This document shows positions 36,000-45,495 of a DNA stretch of 58,877 nucleotides, in pieces. This stretch comes from Pseudoalteromonas sp. BSi20652. GTDB lineage: Bacteria; Pseudomonadota; Gammaproteobacteria; Enterobacterales; Alteromonadaceae. The stretch is taken from assembly GCF_000239855.1 (NCBI RefSeq), contig NZ_BADT01000079.1, positions 1 through 58,877 on the forward strand, in the 5' to 3' direction. The notes beneath the pieces were generated by a model. That model saw only the letters and a list, made by a program, of their open reading frames with translations, had not been told where the DNA came from and made no database searches. Numbering within the stretch: position 1 is the stretch's first letter; each line of letters starts with the position of its first letter. A program made the translations under genes and the position numbers.

Positions 36000-38245
36000 T
36001 ATTTATCTCCTTCAGCTAAACGCTTGTAAGTTAGTGCTTGTAATAATCGCCATAAAATAAATGAGATCAGTAATAGCGTTAATATAGACAGTAATGCCAA
36101 TATAAATGGATGATCAGATAAGTGGAACCACACTAAGGTATGTACCGGAATGTGCCCAACAAAGTATTGCTCATCTATTTGAATAGTTTTAATTCCCTCA
36201 GAGTTGATAATGGCAGCGCTGCCTTTAATTTGGGCAAGTTTTTCTGAGTTCATTAATACATCGTCGAGTATGGTAAATGCATGTTGCGTAGTGGCACTTA
36301 AAGAAACAATTGAGCGGTCTGAATCAAACGGTGATTGAAAACCCGTTATAACCGCCATATCGCCGCTACTTTTAATGCTTACCTCTACCTTTTCGGTAGT
36401 TTGCTCATCATAGGCGCCATTGTATATTGCTTGCTTAATTGCGCGTTGATTATTATTAAGCAAAATATTTGTTTGTGCGTCTTCATCTAAGTCGTTAGCA
36501 ATGCTGTTTGGTTTTGCGATTACGAGTATGTCTTTATCATCTAAATCAGCGTCTTCATTTAAATGAGCAACACTTATTCTATGAGTTGGGTAACCCGTAA
36601 TTGCACCAAAATGACCCGTTAAGTTAAACAAAACGGTTAATGCGCTCGGTGTTGGATTTTCATCAATAAGCACAAGGGTTTGTTGTAAATCAGCATATTT
36701 AGTAAATGGAAAACCACTATTAGCAAATACGTTTAGATCTGGTAATGCAATGTAGTGATCAAAGCCACTTACATCAATACTTGAATCGCCATCAATAACA
36801 CCAAATTCACCGCCAGGAGGGGCAACAGCACATTCACCTTTTTTAAGTACGCCAAATCTAAAGTCAAAGTTAAGTTCATTTCTGTTTGCTAAATTAATGC
36901 CGTTTACAGAAAAACCTTCAGTGCTTTGTGTAGTATCGGTATTGGCAACTAGCGGCAACAATGCTTGCGCTGTTTGTAATAGGTCGTTGTTTTCGTCTAA
37001 CAAAAATCCACTTATAAACTCTTGGTTTATTAGCATATTTAAACGAGAGTCGATGGCTTCTGATTCAGGAGTGCTACGGTATTGTAGCGTAATAGGAATC
37101 CCTCTCTCACGCCATGTAAATAAGTCAGGTGCAAAGCGAATATTGAGTTTTACAGGGCCATTATTTAAACCTTGTGCCTGTAATTGCGTAGGGTAATCAA
37201 TAAGTTCGTCAAAATGCACTGGACGATCGCTTCTAAGCCAGCGCGGTGCATCATACGCTTTACGCAGTGGTAACTGATTAATAGCTTCAATACTTGCGCT
37301 TCTTCCGGTCATAACTTTGTGGCCAAATGCAAGACCAGTTACAGCCGTTTTTAAATCAGCTTCATCACGACCCAATACAAGTAACATTTTATAATAACGA
37401 TTAAATGGGTTTGAAATGATCTCTATGGTTGGCTTTTCAACATCAGGGTAATCTTTTAAAAAATCAGGTTTTGAATTATTAGTAATAAAAACCACACTGT
37501 GTTGGTCAGGTGCTTTATTTACCGTTACTGGGAAATTAAAACCACGCCAGTCGGCTTGTGCGCCAAACCAGCTTGATAGCGTTGCTGCGGCTTCAATTGT
37601 TTGCGTATTGGGTGTTTTGGCAAATACAAACGGTAGATTAAGCTTGTTGTAATCTTTTTCATCAAAAAACGGTTCTGGTAAATATTCTAAACGACTATCT
37701 ATAGCAAGCTGCTTTTGATCAAGCATAATGTTACTTGATTTGTTAATTTCAGTCCAAATAGTGCGGCTGAAATAATCTTGACATCTTAGGTCGTAATAAC
37801 CCACCAATTCAAAGCGTACTTGGTTGTAATCTTGGATATATTTAGCGTTAAGATCGAGACTATGTTGCACTGTGTTTTTTACAATACTCAGTTGCTCGTT
37901 AATGGGTAAAACAGTGACTAAATTATCATTAAAGTAAACTTTTAAATGCGATACATTAGCGATTAATGAAGGCGAATTTGTATACGAAAAATTAAGCTTT
38001 AAATTAGTGCTTAATTTATCAATTCGGTTAGTAAAGTCGACGCGGGAGTTATTATTTACTCCATCGAGTTTAAAGCCTGTAAAGCCTAAAGCTTCAAACT
38101 CTAAACGTAAACTCGATACCTGAGCACTTTCAGGGTAGCCATTAATAAACATTGATTTATTTTGTAATGGCTCAATTGCATGTGCAAAGTAAGCACTACA
38201 AATAAGTGACAATGTTAGGAATGTATTAAGCAACTTTTTAATCAT
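35999..38245 (-). CDS. bcsB: Cellulose synthase regulatory subunit BcsB
   Basis: A 748-residue periplasmic, inner-membrane-anchored subunit. A signal peptide ends at AHA (about 24), then come the alternating carbohydrate-binding and flavodoxin-like domains (for example LRLEFEALGFTG, RWLRSDRPVHFDELI), and a single C-terminal membrane helix (about 715-735) that docks on BcsA. It overlaps bcsA by eight bases and bcsZ by one, so all are translationally coupled. BcsB guides the glucan across the periplasm. Confidence 0.93.
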   Translation of the reverse strand: MIKKLLNTFLTLSLICSAYFAHAIEPLQNKSMFINGYPESAQVSSLRLEFEALGFTGFKLDGVNNNSRVDFTNRIDKLSTNLKLNFSYTNSPSLIANVSHLKVYFNDNLVTVLPINEQLSIVKNTVQHSLDLNAKYIQDYNQVRFELVGYYDLRCQDYFSRTIWTEINKSSNIMLDQKQLAIDSRLEYLPEPFFDEKDYNKLNLPFVFAKTPNTQTIEAAATLSSWFGAQADWRGFNFPVTVNKAPDQHSVVFITNNSKPDFLKDYPDVEKPTIEIISNPFNRYYKMLLVLGRDEADLKTAVTGLAFGHKVMTGRSASIEAINQLPLRKAYDAPRWLRSDRPVHFDELIDYPTQLQAQGLNNGPVKLNIRFAPDLFTWRERGIPITLQYRSTPESEAIDSRLNMLINQEFISGFLLDENNDLLQTAQALLPLVANTDTTQSTEGFSVNGINLANRNELNFDFRFGVLKKGECAVAPPGGEFGVIDGDSSIDVSGFDHYIALPDLNVFANSGFPFTKYADLQQTLVLIDENPTPSALTVLFNLTGHFGAITGYPTHRISVAHLNEDADLDDKDILVIAKPNSIANDLDEDAQTNILLNNNQRAIKQAIYNGAYDEQTTEKVEVSIKSSGDMAVITGFQSPFDSDRSIVSLSATTQHAFTILDDVLMNSEKLAQIKGSAAIINSEGIKTIQIDEQYFVGHIPVHTLVWFHLSDHPFILALLSILTLLLISFILWRLLQALTYKRLAEGDK

Positions 38246-40523
38246 AATTATTATGCACTATTGGTCTTTTTGGAGTAAATGAGTTTACGTATACAACTAA
38301 ATTAGTCATAAACTGAATAATAGGTTGAAGCGCTTTTGGCGCGTGGAAGAGCAGGTTACTAAAGCCTCTAAGACTTGTTTTTTGCACTTCTTTAAAACTG
38401 TAAGATGGACGGTCATGTCTGAAGTTGTTTTGCCAGTCTAGCCATGCATCTGCTCGGGAAAATGTACATTGTATAAATGCGCGCTGCTTTTCAAGAGATA
38501 AGTCTTTAATGGTTAAGCCAATTTGATTACCCCGGGTATTACAAACATGGGTAGTGAACGAAAATTGCTTATTACCGCGGCTCATTAATAATTCTATTTT
38601 ATCGTTTACGCGACAAGAGTGATCGTGGTCGGTTTCTATACCCACACCGTTGTCTGAGTAATCAGTAATTTTTACTTTTAGCGTGTGTCCATTTGCTAAA
38701 CGAACGCCTGCTGGAAAATTTGCTTTAATACGGTGAGAGTGCCTAACCTGGCGTGCTTCAGCGGCTACGGCAACTGCTGCGCCTAAAATAATAATATTAT
38801 ATAGCGCCCACCCCATACTAATTAGCAATACGCCAACTTGTGTTGGATCGCCAAAAAATAGACGTAAAATACCTACCAACATACCTGATAAATTAATGGC
38901 TAATAAGATAAGGTACGGCTTTGATATTCCCCAATCGTAATGCTCTTTATCGTTTAACCCCCCTTTTTCGGTTACGTTAAATTTACCTTTGTTAGGATTA
39001 AACAAGGCAACCGTAGTTGGTTTTAATATATACCAAGCAAGCACAGATTCGTAAACTTCGCCCCAAAAAGAGTATCGGTATTTACCTTGAATGCGTGAGT
39101 TAGTTGCTTTTATTTGGATAAGGGTTGGCACTACATAGACAAAAATAGCTATAAATGGCGCATAAATAATATACGCATTAAAGTATATAAGTGCCAGTGG
39201 AGCAGTTAAAAAGACAATGCGTGGAATTCCGGATAAAAAGTGCAGCATGGCGTTTAAGTAACAAAGACGCTGAGGTATGTTTAACCCTTTACCTAAAAGC
39301 GGGTTATCGAGTCTGAATATTTGCGCCATACCTCGTGCCCACCTAATTCGTTGACCTATGTGGGCCGACAAACTATCAGTGGCAAGTCCTGCTGCTTGTG
39401 GAATATTTATATATGCTGTTTTATAGCCTGCGCGTTGCATACGTAACGCGGTATGGGCATCTTCGGTTACTGTTTCAAAGGCAAAGCCGCCTATATCATC
39501 CAGCGCCTCTCTTTTTAGTACCGCGCACGATCCACAGAAGAATGTGGCATCCCACATATCGTTACCGTCTTGAATAAGGCCGTAAAACAACATATTTTCG
39601 TTAGGAATTTGACTGTGGTTATTTAAGTTTCGCTCAAATGGATCAGCTGAGAAAAAGTGATGAGGTGTTTGCACTAAACATACTTTGCTGTCTTTTAAAA
39701 ACTGCCCCATTGTCATTTGTAAAAATGAGCGAGCAGGAACGTGGTCACAGTCAAAAATAGCGATATATTCACCATCGGTGTAGCGCATAGCGCTATTCAT
39801 GTTACCTGCTTTGGCGTGGTTGTTATCTGGCCTTGTTAAATAACCCGCACCAACTTCTTTAGCAAATTCACCAAACTCTGGGCGTTTACCATCATCTAAA
39901 ATATATACCCTTAGTTTATCTGCTGGCCAGTCAATACTCAACGCAGCAAGTGTGGTGGGTCTTACAACGCTCAAAGGTTCGTTATAAGTTGGAATATAGA
40001 TATCTACTGTTGGCCATAAATCAGTATTTTTTGGCAGCATGACTGGTTTTCTTTCAAGCGGGTTAATAGTTTGAAAGAAGCCTAAAATAAGTACTAACCA
40101 GGCGTATGTTTCTGCAAGTAACAAGCCTGCGCCTAACGCAAGCGCTAAGGGGTCATCCCAATTTAGTGTTTCGGTATAACGCCACCATAAATAGCGAGAC
40201 GATGTAGTGACAGAAAGGGTGATCATTACAATAGTGGCCATTTGACCTTTTACGCGTTTAAGCGCGTAGGCAACCAATAAAATAAAGCTAATAAAGACCG
40301 CTTGCGCTTCTAAGCTAAATGGAATGGTGACAAAAATTGCGAGCAAAAATAATATAAGCGCAACAACAATGTATTTTATTAGTTTGTTTTGCCAAATACG
40401 TGCATCAGCCATTGTTTTAAAAGCACTTTTTTTAGACCTAGATTTATTTTTAGACAGCAAGCGCTTTATGAGTCGACCTAGCTTTAAGTCGTACCAGCGA
40501 AGTTGTATTAGGCTGTAACTCAC
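38238..40523 (-). CDS. bcsA: Cellulose synthase catalytic subunit BcsA (main part)
   Basis: A 761-residue family 2 glycosyltransferase plus PilZ domain. The catalytic residues are clear: VDIYIPTYNEP, LDDGKRPEF, the DxD-like IFDCDHVPA, the TED general base in TEDAHTALRM and the product-binding QRIRWARGM. Membrane helices flank the domain. The C-terminal PilZ domain has RHSHR (RxxxR) and DYSDNGVG (D/NxSxxG), so c-di-GMP should activate it. The frame starts only at a GTG (40523), and the N-terminal helices of E. coli BcsA are missing from it; they lie in the adjoining frame at 40556-40912. An extra base at an eight-T run (40569-40576) would join both into 891 residues, against 872 in E. coli. 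Expression of this part alone would need an independent start. Confidence 0.94.
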   Translation of the reverse strand: MSYSLIQLRWYDLKLGRLIKRLLSKNKSRSKKSAFKTMADARIWQNKLIKYIVVALILFLLAIFVTIPFSLEAQAVFISFILLVAYALKRVKGQMATIVMITLSVTTSSRYLWWRYTETLNWDDPLALALGAGLLLAETYAWLVLILGFFQTINPLERKPVMLPKNTDLWPTVDIYIPTYNEPLSVVRPTTLAALSIDWPADKLRVYILDDGKRPEFGEFAKEVGAGYLTRPDNNHAKAGNMNSAMRYTDGEYIAIFDCDHVPARSFLQMTMGQFLKDSKVCLVQTPHHFFSADPFERNLNNHSQIPNENMLFYGLIQDGNDMWDATFFCGSCAVLKREALDDIGGFAFETVTEDAHTALRMQRAGYKTAYINIPQAAGLATDSLSAHIGQRIRWARGMAQIFRLDNPLLGKGLNIPQRLCYLNAMLHFLSGIPRIVFLTAPLALIYFNAYIIYAPFIAIFVYVVPTLIQIKATNSRIQGKYRYSFWGEVYESVLAWYILKPTTVALFNPNKGKFNVTEKGGLNDKEHYDWGISKPYLILLAINLSGMLVGILRLFFGDPTQVGVLLISMGWALYNIIILGAAVAVAAEARQVRHSHRIKANFPAGVRLANGHTLKVKITDYSDNGVGIETDHDHSCRVNDKIELLMSRGNKQFSFTTHVCNTRGNQIGLTIKDLSLEKQRAFIQCTFSRADAWLDWQNNFRHDRPSYSFKEVQKTSLRGFSNLLFHAPKALQPIIQFMTNLVVYVNSFTPKRPIVHNNYD

Positions 40524-40555
40524 TGCATCATAAAAATAATTTACTGCATGCTTTT

Positions 40556-40912
40556 TTATGGATACCGATTTTTTTTAGGTTTGTGAACAGCAAAAAGCAA
40601 AAATACGCTCTGAATTATAAAACGTACTATATTAGAGTAGATATAGGTTCTATATGGGAGCCTTAAGTGCGGGTAATAGTTATATAGTGTCAACTCAAAG
40701 TTTTCTCTGTTCTTTTTTATATTTATAAATAATGAGACGAACAAAGTAATAAAAGGCATAAAAAAAGCTTCAATTACATTTACTTTGTGTTGATTAAAAT
40801 AACTGTGGAATTTAAATAAAATGTAGCGCACAAGTCTATCAGTAAACAATACACTCAATAATATATATAAAGTACTGTGTATGGGTCTTTTGTAGAAAAG
40901 AGTAAGGCTCAT
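40556..40912 (-). pseudogene. bcsA: N-terminal piece of BcsA, separated by a frameshift
   Basis: A 118-residue membrane-associated piece that corresponds to the N-terminal region of enterobacterial BcsA. It shares the pattern RY...H, a membrane helix, an N.YPH motif (YYPHLRLP) and a following helix (FIIQSVFLLF), as in the E. coli protein's start. It begins two bases after the bcsQ stop, so it is translationally coupled. It ends KPKKNRYP and stop right at the eight-A run (plus strand T run 40569-40576). With nine A the frame reads through into the main bcsA frame. It could instead be a truly separate small subunit; the clean fit at a homopolymer makes a split gene or base-call error more likely. 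Confidence 0.72.
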
Positions 40913-40914
40913 CG

Positions 40915-41628
40915 TTAAAACGCCGCTTTACTTACAAGCCAACCGGCCAGTGTTTCAAAGTCATCGTTAGCTACGCTGTAAGGTGCACAATTAAGGGCAA
41001 CATTGCGATTAGCTGTGGCTTCTTTAATAACTTCATCGCTATTGATAAAAAATGGCGCCATCAAGGGCAACGTTGATTGCCAAAGTGAGAACAGGTCAAA
41101 TTCAAGAACAGAAGCCGCATTGTAACGATTAACTACAAAAAAGTGTTTCCAGGTCGATTCGACTGTTTTGAGAGTTTGCAGGCGTTTGTATATGAGGCTG
41201 TGGCAAATCGCATCACAAGTAACAAGCTCTATAACAATATCGTTTTGATCTAAGGGATAGTGAGAGATATTAATATGAGAAGGGCAGTCGAATATAATCC
41301 AAGCTGATTCTTTATAATCCAGATTTTTGCAATTATTAATTATGGAAGTAATATCATCCAACGTTGCTTCGTTATCACCAAAGGGTAAAAAAACAACACC
41401 GTCACTGTCTTTACGAAAGTGTAGCAAGGCATCTTCAAAAGTGTCTTCGTTGCTCCAACCTTTGGTAGTTGTCCACTTCAAACCAAAGTGTAAACCAAGG
41501 TCGCTTTTAGCATCGAGGTCTATGGCAACAACATCAACATCAGACTTTTTTAAAACGCACGCAAGATTAGCAACAATCGATGTGCTTCCTATTCCGCCCT
41601 TGATGCCTTTAATGAAGATCCTTTGCAA
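40915..41628 (-). CDS. bcsQ: Cellulose synthase operon ATPase BcsQ (MinD/ParA-like)
   Basis: A 237-residue P-loop ATPase of the MinD/ParA superfamily. The deviant Walker A is KGIKGGIGSTS, followed by AIDLDAKSDLGLHFG and WIIFDCPSH. In E. coli BcsQ with BcsR is required for polar assembly of the secretion complex. The only start for this frame is a TTG at 41628, with AGG nine bases upstream; a TTG start fits modest translation. It sits 14 bases after bcsR and two bases before the next frame. Confidence 0.9.
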   Translation of the reverse strand: MQRIFIKGIKGGIGSTSIVANLACVLKKSDVDVVAIDLDAKSDLGLHFGLKWTTTKGWSNEDTFEDALLHFRKDSDGVVFLPFGDNEATLDDITSIINNCKNLDYKESAWIIFDCPSHINISHYPLDQNDIVIELVTCDAICHSLIYKRLQTLKTVESTWKHFFVVNRYNAASVLEFDLFSLWQSTLPLMAPFFINSDEVIKEATANRNVALNCAPYSVANDDFETLAGWLVSKAAF

Positions 41629-41642
41629 TGGAGTTTACCTTT

Positions 41643-41837
41643 TTATTTTTTATCTTTAGATGTTTTTATTGCGTCATCAATTTCTTTTAATAGCGCATAT
41701 TTATTAATTGTTTTTTGATTTTTTTGTGTATTCATAATTTCTATGTAGTCATCGCTTTTCCCACCAAAACGGCGAGCTAGGTTTTCTATGTCACTTGATG
41801 TGAGTATTTGAGAGCTTTTTGTAGCTAAATTATTCAT
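41643..41837 (-). CDS. bcsR: Cellulose operon small protein BcsR
   Basis: A 64-residue protein that I identify as BcsR (YhjR) from position and pattern: DIENLARRFG, a Asp-Tyr pair (DDYIEI), then KYALLKEIDDAI, lining up with the corresponding E. coli residues. BcsR stabilises BcsQ and inner-membrane assembly. The ATG at 41837 has a well-spaced AAGG; an in-frame GTG immediately before it is less likely. It is the first gene of the bcsRQABZC operon and divergent from bcsE. Confidence 0.78.
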   Translation of the reverse strand: MNNLATKSSQILTSSDIENLARRFGGKSDDYIEIMNTQKNQKTINKYALLKEIDDAIKTSKDKK

Positions 41838-41876
41838 CACAACCTTTGTCAGCGTAATATTTATTTTTATTAAAAG

Positions 41877-41904
41877 TGGACAATATTTGGCTATTATATA
41901 TAGA
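41877..41904 (+). promoter_or_regulatory. Candidate promoter of bcsEFG
   Basis: TGGACA (41877-41882) and TATAGA (41899-41904) are spaced by 16 bases, 48 bases before the bcsE start and inside the 114-base bcsR/bcsE divergent region. The opposite promoter for bcsR must overlap this region. Confidence 0.35.
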
Positions 41905-41951
41905 ATAGCGGGTAAAACTAGTAAAAAAGTATTTTTTTAAGGACTTTTTAA

Positions 41952-43568
41952 GTGCATAACTTTAACATAACGGGTTTAGAGTCGGCTGCAAAGGAGTTAA
42001 AATCGGCTTCAAGCTATGCTGTTTTGGCGCCTTTAGACAATTTTGTAGTTGAACTTGCTTTACATGCAATTAATCAAAGTTTCTCAAATGATATATATAT
42101 AGTTTCTCAAGAAGTTGAATCATTTTTTGAATCGCCCTTTTCGTCTGCACTTAACAATGCTTATAAACGTAACAAGGTTCATCCGTTTTCTTTTTCATCT
42201 GAAACCCAACATTATTCAATAGAGCGAATAAATAAAGGTATAATCAAAGAGATCAGCGCATATAAAAATTTAAAAAATGCGCTTGTGTTCATACACCTCA
42301 ATACAGAATTACTGAGTGCTGCAAGCGAAGCAAGTACAGAGGTAATAATGAATGATTACAGTAAGTTTGCCAATAAAACAGGGGTTACCTTATTATTTTT
42401 AATATCAGGCCCTGAAGTGACACATTATCGATTTTTAATTAGACGTCTCAATAAGATTTTTGATGGTTTAATTTTTGTTGATAACGACTCCGCTACACGC
42501 GTTTTAGAATACGATTACTGGCAACATAGTACCGGTGTGTTTGCTGCTATGCAGTTTCAATTGTCGCTTGAAAACAATCAATTTTTGGTGGAAGAGGGAA
42601 CTGTAAACGATTCAAAAGTATTTAATGGCTCACACTTTCCTGATGAAGACGATGTGTGGTTAGTGCGAAGTGCTGTGCCTATCGGCACAAAATTACCTAC
42701 GCACTATTATACAGTAAAAGACAATAATGAACTGTTTGACAAGGGGCCAAAATTAGAAGCATCCACACTGGTGTTTGCTGTTACCCGTTACACAGATTTA
42801 GCACAGTTAGGCAAACAGTGTTTTGAGCTCAGAAAAAGCTGCGGTCGTTGGTTAAAACTAGTAATACAAAATGTAGATGGGGTTATTCGCCACCAAGATG
42901 AATGTTTATTTTTGACATTAGGCGTTAACCTAATTTTGTATAGCTTTTCTGAGCCTTCGCGATTGTTGTCTCAAATACAGTCAATACAAGGCTTTCAATT
43001 TTCTAGGCCCTTACCGCCTTCAGTTGAGCATGTTTTAAAATACACTGAAAATACGTTCTCGAAAGGTTACCTTCCTTTTGATGAGTTCACTCGCCAAGTA
43101 GAGGTTCATAGCGACTCTGCAGTTAATCTAGGCGTTAGTGGCGTGTTAGTTAAACTTGAGTTGTTGCCGCGAATAGAGCCAATTCACCCATTGCACTTAT
43201 TTCATATTAAGCGAGAGGGGGACATATTTAGTCTTGCTGATAATACCGTTTATTTATATTTGCATGCTTGTAGGGAAAACGATGTGAATAATGCAATTAA
43301 GCACTTATTTAAATTACAAACTAGTGATTTTTTTGTGCAGCAAAATGTTATTTCAGATCATTTTCATATACAGCAAGAATGCAAGCAATTAAGGCGGCTT
43401 TATGTTGGCAAAACTATTGTTGATTACTCTAAGCAGTTAACCGAAAATGACAGCTATAAGTTTGAGCCGAGTGTGTCAGAAAGTATTACTCAGGCATTAG
43501 AAACGCCTGAATTTTCAAATGATGCACGACCAGATGCGGTTTCGTTTGTAATGAGATTAAAGGCCTAA
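41952..43568 (+). CDS. bcsE: Cellulose secretion c-di-GMP-binding subunit BcsE
   Basis: A 538-residue cytoplasmic protein matching BcsE in length (523 in E. coli) and position. The degenerate receiver/ATPase-like middle is followed by a GGDEF-like domain whose c-di-GMP I-site is intact: RxGD at residues 421-424 (KREGD). BcsE senses c-di-GMP, binds BcsF and enhances cellulose output. The start is GTG at 41952 with AAGGA nine bases upstream. It heads bcsEFG. Confidence 0.88.
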   Translation: MHNFNITGLESAAKELKSASSYAVLAPLDNFVVELALHAINQSFSNDIYIVSQEVESFFESPFSSALNNAYKRNKVHPFSFSSETQHYSIERINKGIIKEISAYKNLKNALVFIHLNTELLSAASEASTEVIMNDYSKFANKTGVTLLFLISGPEVTHYRFLIRRLNKIFDGLIFVDNDSATRVLEYDYWQHSTGVFAAMQFQLSLENNQFLVEEGTVNDSKVFNGSHFPDEDDVWLVRSAVPIGTKLPTHYYTVKDNNELFDKGPKLEASTLVFAVTRYTDLAQLGKQCFELRKSCGRWLKLVIQNVDGVIRHQDECLFLTLGVNLILYSFSEPSRLLSQIQSIQGFQFSRPLPPSVEHVLKYTENTFSKGYLPFDEFTRQVEVHSDSAVNLGVSGVLVKLELLPRIEPIHPLHLFHIKREGDIFSLADNTVYLYLHACRENDVNNAIKHLFKLQTSDFFVQQNVISDHFHIQQECKQLRRLYVGKTIVDYSKQLTENDSYKFEPSVSESITQALETPEFSNDARPDAVSFVMRLKA

Positions 43569-43571
43569 TCA

Positions 43572-43748
43572 ATGAGTATTAATCAGCTTTTTATTACCGC
43601 AATTTTGGCAATGATAGTCGGTATTATGCTATGTATGTCAGCAACCTATATATTAGCTAGAGTAAAAAAATATTATTACAAGCTTACTTTTAAACACGAA
43701 GTACTTGAACCTTTTACACCCAACAACAAAAAGAAGGATGAGCAGTGA
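43572..43748 (+). CDS. bcsF: Small membrane protein BcsF
   Basis: A 58-residue protein starting at ATG 43572, three bases after the bcsE stop. It has a single membrane helix (about 5-29) and a basic, lysine-rich cytoplasmic tail (ARVKKYYYKL and NNKKK), as in E. coli BcsF (63 residues). Its TGA overlaps the GTG start of bcsG (GTGA). BcsF tethers BcsE and supports phosphoethanolamine addition by BcsG. It is short and easily missed, but position, size and topology all fit. Confidence 0.85.
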   Translation: MSINQLFITAILAMIVGIMLCMSATYILARVKKYYYKLTFKHEVLEPFTPNNKKKDEQ

Positions 43749-45325
43749 AATTATCAGGTTTAGGGGCTTGGAATCTTTATTTTCTAGCTAAATTTGCCCT
43801 GTTTTATTACGGCGCAATTGATTTCAATGTATTGACTAATGCAGCGCTTGCCGCGCTTTTGGCGCTCAAGTTTAAAAAAGCAATATTTGAAAAATCAAAA
43901 CATGTTCTGGGTGGTTTTTTTGCAATTATTATATTGTACCAAGACTCGTGGCTGCCGCCTTTAAATAGGCTGACTAAACAAGCCAATAATGTTCAAGACT
44001 TTAGTTTTGGCTACTTCATTGAGCTTTTAGCGCGTATAATTAGTGTAGATATGTTATTGACATTATTTGTTATTACAGTGTGTTTTTGGTACACATCGCA
44101 GTGGTTACGCTTTACAACTATTACAATTGTTGGGTTGCTTGTTATTGGCTGGCAAGGAGAGGGTGAGCAATCGCAAGTCGTTTCAAATACCAATTCTACT
44201 AACACCTTTGTTATAAATGAGTCTGACAATCAAGCTCAAGTTATTACGCGTGCTATTCAAACACCCGATGAAAAATTAACAGACTTTTATCAACAACAAA
44301 GCCATTTAGTTAGCCATTTTCCTTCACAGAACAATGGTGAGTTGTTTGATGTGATTGTATTAAATATTTGTTCAATGGCAATTGATGATTTGAACGCCAT
44401 TGGTGTCAGTGTTGAAGATATGTTCAACGATTTCGATGTGGTGTTTTCAGATTTTAATTCGGCAACCTCGTACAGTGGACCCGCTGCTATTAGGCTTTTG
44501 CGTGCAAGTTGTGGGCAAACAAGTCAAACAGCTTTATTTAGTGATGCACCAGAGCAGTGTTACTTATTTAAAAACTTAGAAAAATTAGGGTATCAAAGCA
44601 GCGTAGTGATGAATCACGACGGGCATTTTGATGACTTTAAAGGATTGGTTAATAAATTTGGTGGCCTAAATAATAAACCGCTTAATATTGACTCACTACC
44701 CGTGGCGCAATATGGTTTTGATGAAAGCCCTATTTATTCTGATGGGGCAGTGCTAAATAGCTGGCTTGAAAACGAAGCAGAAGATTGTAAGCCGTGTGCT
44801 ATGTACTACAACACAACAAGTTTGCACGATGGTAACCAACTGGCTAACAAAAAACGCATGAATAGCCTTGAAAGTTATCCAATTCGACATGCTAATTTAT
44901 TATCGGATATAAACCGCTTTATTAAAAACCTTGAAAAGCGCGGTCGTAACGTCATGTTAATGATAGTGCCTGAGCATGGCGCGGCATTAAAAGGTGACAA
45001 AGTGCAATTTGCTGGCCTGCGAGAAATACCAAGTCCAACTATTGTGTCTGTGCCAGCGGCTATTAAATTTATTGGCCCGGATGTTAAAAATTATTCGCAA
45101 ATTCTGATTAACGAGTCGACCAGCTATTTTGCACTGTCTGAAATTGTTGCAAAAACACTTGAAACAAATGTTTTTGGAGGTCATAACAGCATTGCTAATT
45201 TAGTTGAAAACTTGCCTAAAGCACCAAAAGTGGCCGAAAATGCTGGCACAATCATGATGTATGTAAATAAACGTCCTTATATACAGCTTGATGGCGAAGA
45301 ATGGTCTGTCTATCCTCAAGGTTAA
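43745..45325 (+). CDS. bcsG: Cellulose phosphoethanolamine transferase BcsG
   Basis: A 526-residue inner-membrane enzyme with four or five N-terminal helices (about 1-140) and a periplasmic alkaline-phosphatase-fold domain. The nucleophile is Ser210 in VLNICSMAIDDL, as in E. coli (NICS). Metal-binding and active-site landmarks include YYNTTSLHDG, PEHGAALKGD and GLREIPSP, all closely similar to E. coli BcsG. It transfers phosphoethanolamine from phosphatidylethanolamine to glucose units of the exported polymer. Start GTG overlaps the bcsF stop. About 30 residues shorter than the E. coli protein, mainly in the linker. A weak hairpin lies after the stop. Confidence 0.93.
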   Translation: MKLSGLGAWNLYFLAKFALFYYGAIDFNVLTNAALAALLALKFKKAIFEKSKHVLGGFFAIIILYQDSWLPPLNRLTKQANNVQDFSFGYFIELLARIISVDMLLTLFVITVCFWYTSQWLRFTTITIVGLLVIGWQGEGEQSQVVSNTNSTNTFVINESDNQAQVITRAIQTPDEKLTDFYQQQSHLVSHFPSQNNGELFDVIVLNICSMAIDDLNAIGVSVEDMFNDFDVVFSDFNSATSYSGPAAIRLLRASCGQTSQTALFSDAPEQCYLFKNLEKLGYQSSVVMNHDGHFDDFKGLVNKFGGLNNKPLNIDSLPVAQYGFDESPIYSDGAVLNSWLENEAEDCKPCAMYYNTTSLHDGNQLANKKRMNSLESYPIRHANLLSDINRFIKNLEKRGRNVMLMIVPEHGAALKGDKVQFAGLREIPSPTIVSVPAAIKFIGPDVKNYSQILINESTSYFALSEIVAKTLETNVFGGHNSIANLVENLPKAPKVAENAGTIMMYVNKRPYIQLDGEEWSVYPQG

Positions 45326-45341
45326 ACCTTATATTATCTCG

Positions 45342-45360
45342 CAACAGTAGAGCACTGTTG
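45342..45360 (+). terminator. Weak hairpin after bcsG
   Basis: A perfect seven-base stem CAACAGT/ACTGTTG lies 17 bases past the bcsG stop. The T content after it is low, so it may terminate only poorly. Confidence 0.35.
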
Positions 45361-45495
45361 TGAAGTCGTTTTAGTTTATAACTTCTATGCGTTAATAAAA
45401 CGCTAGTTTGTCCAAATATGTTTACAATAAACTACCTTCTCAATGCGACTTAGCGTATTATTCGACTAATTTAGTTTTTCCTTCTTTGAGGATGT

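Noticed and set aside
43985-44229. Minus-strand short frames within bcsG
   Set aside because: Antisense to a gene with clear motifs throughout; no support.
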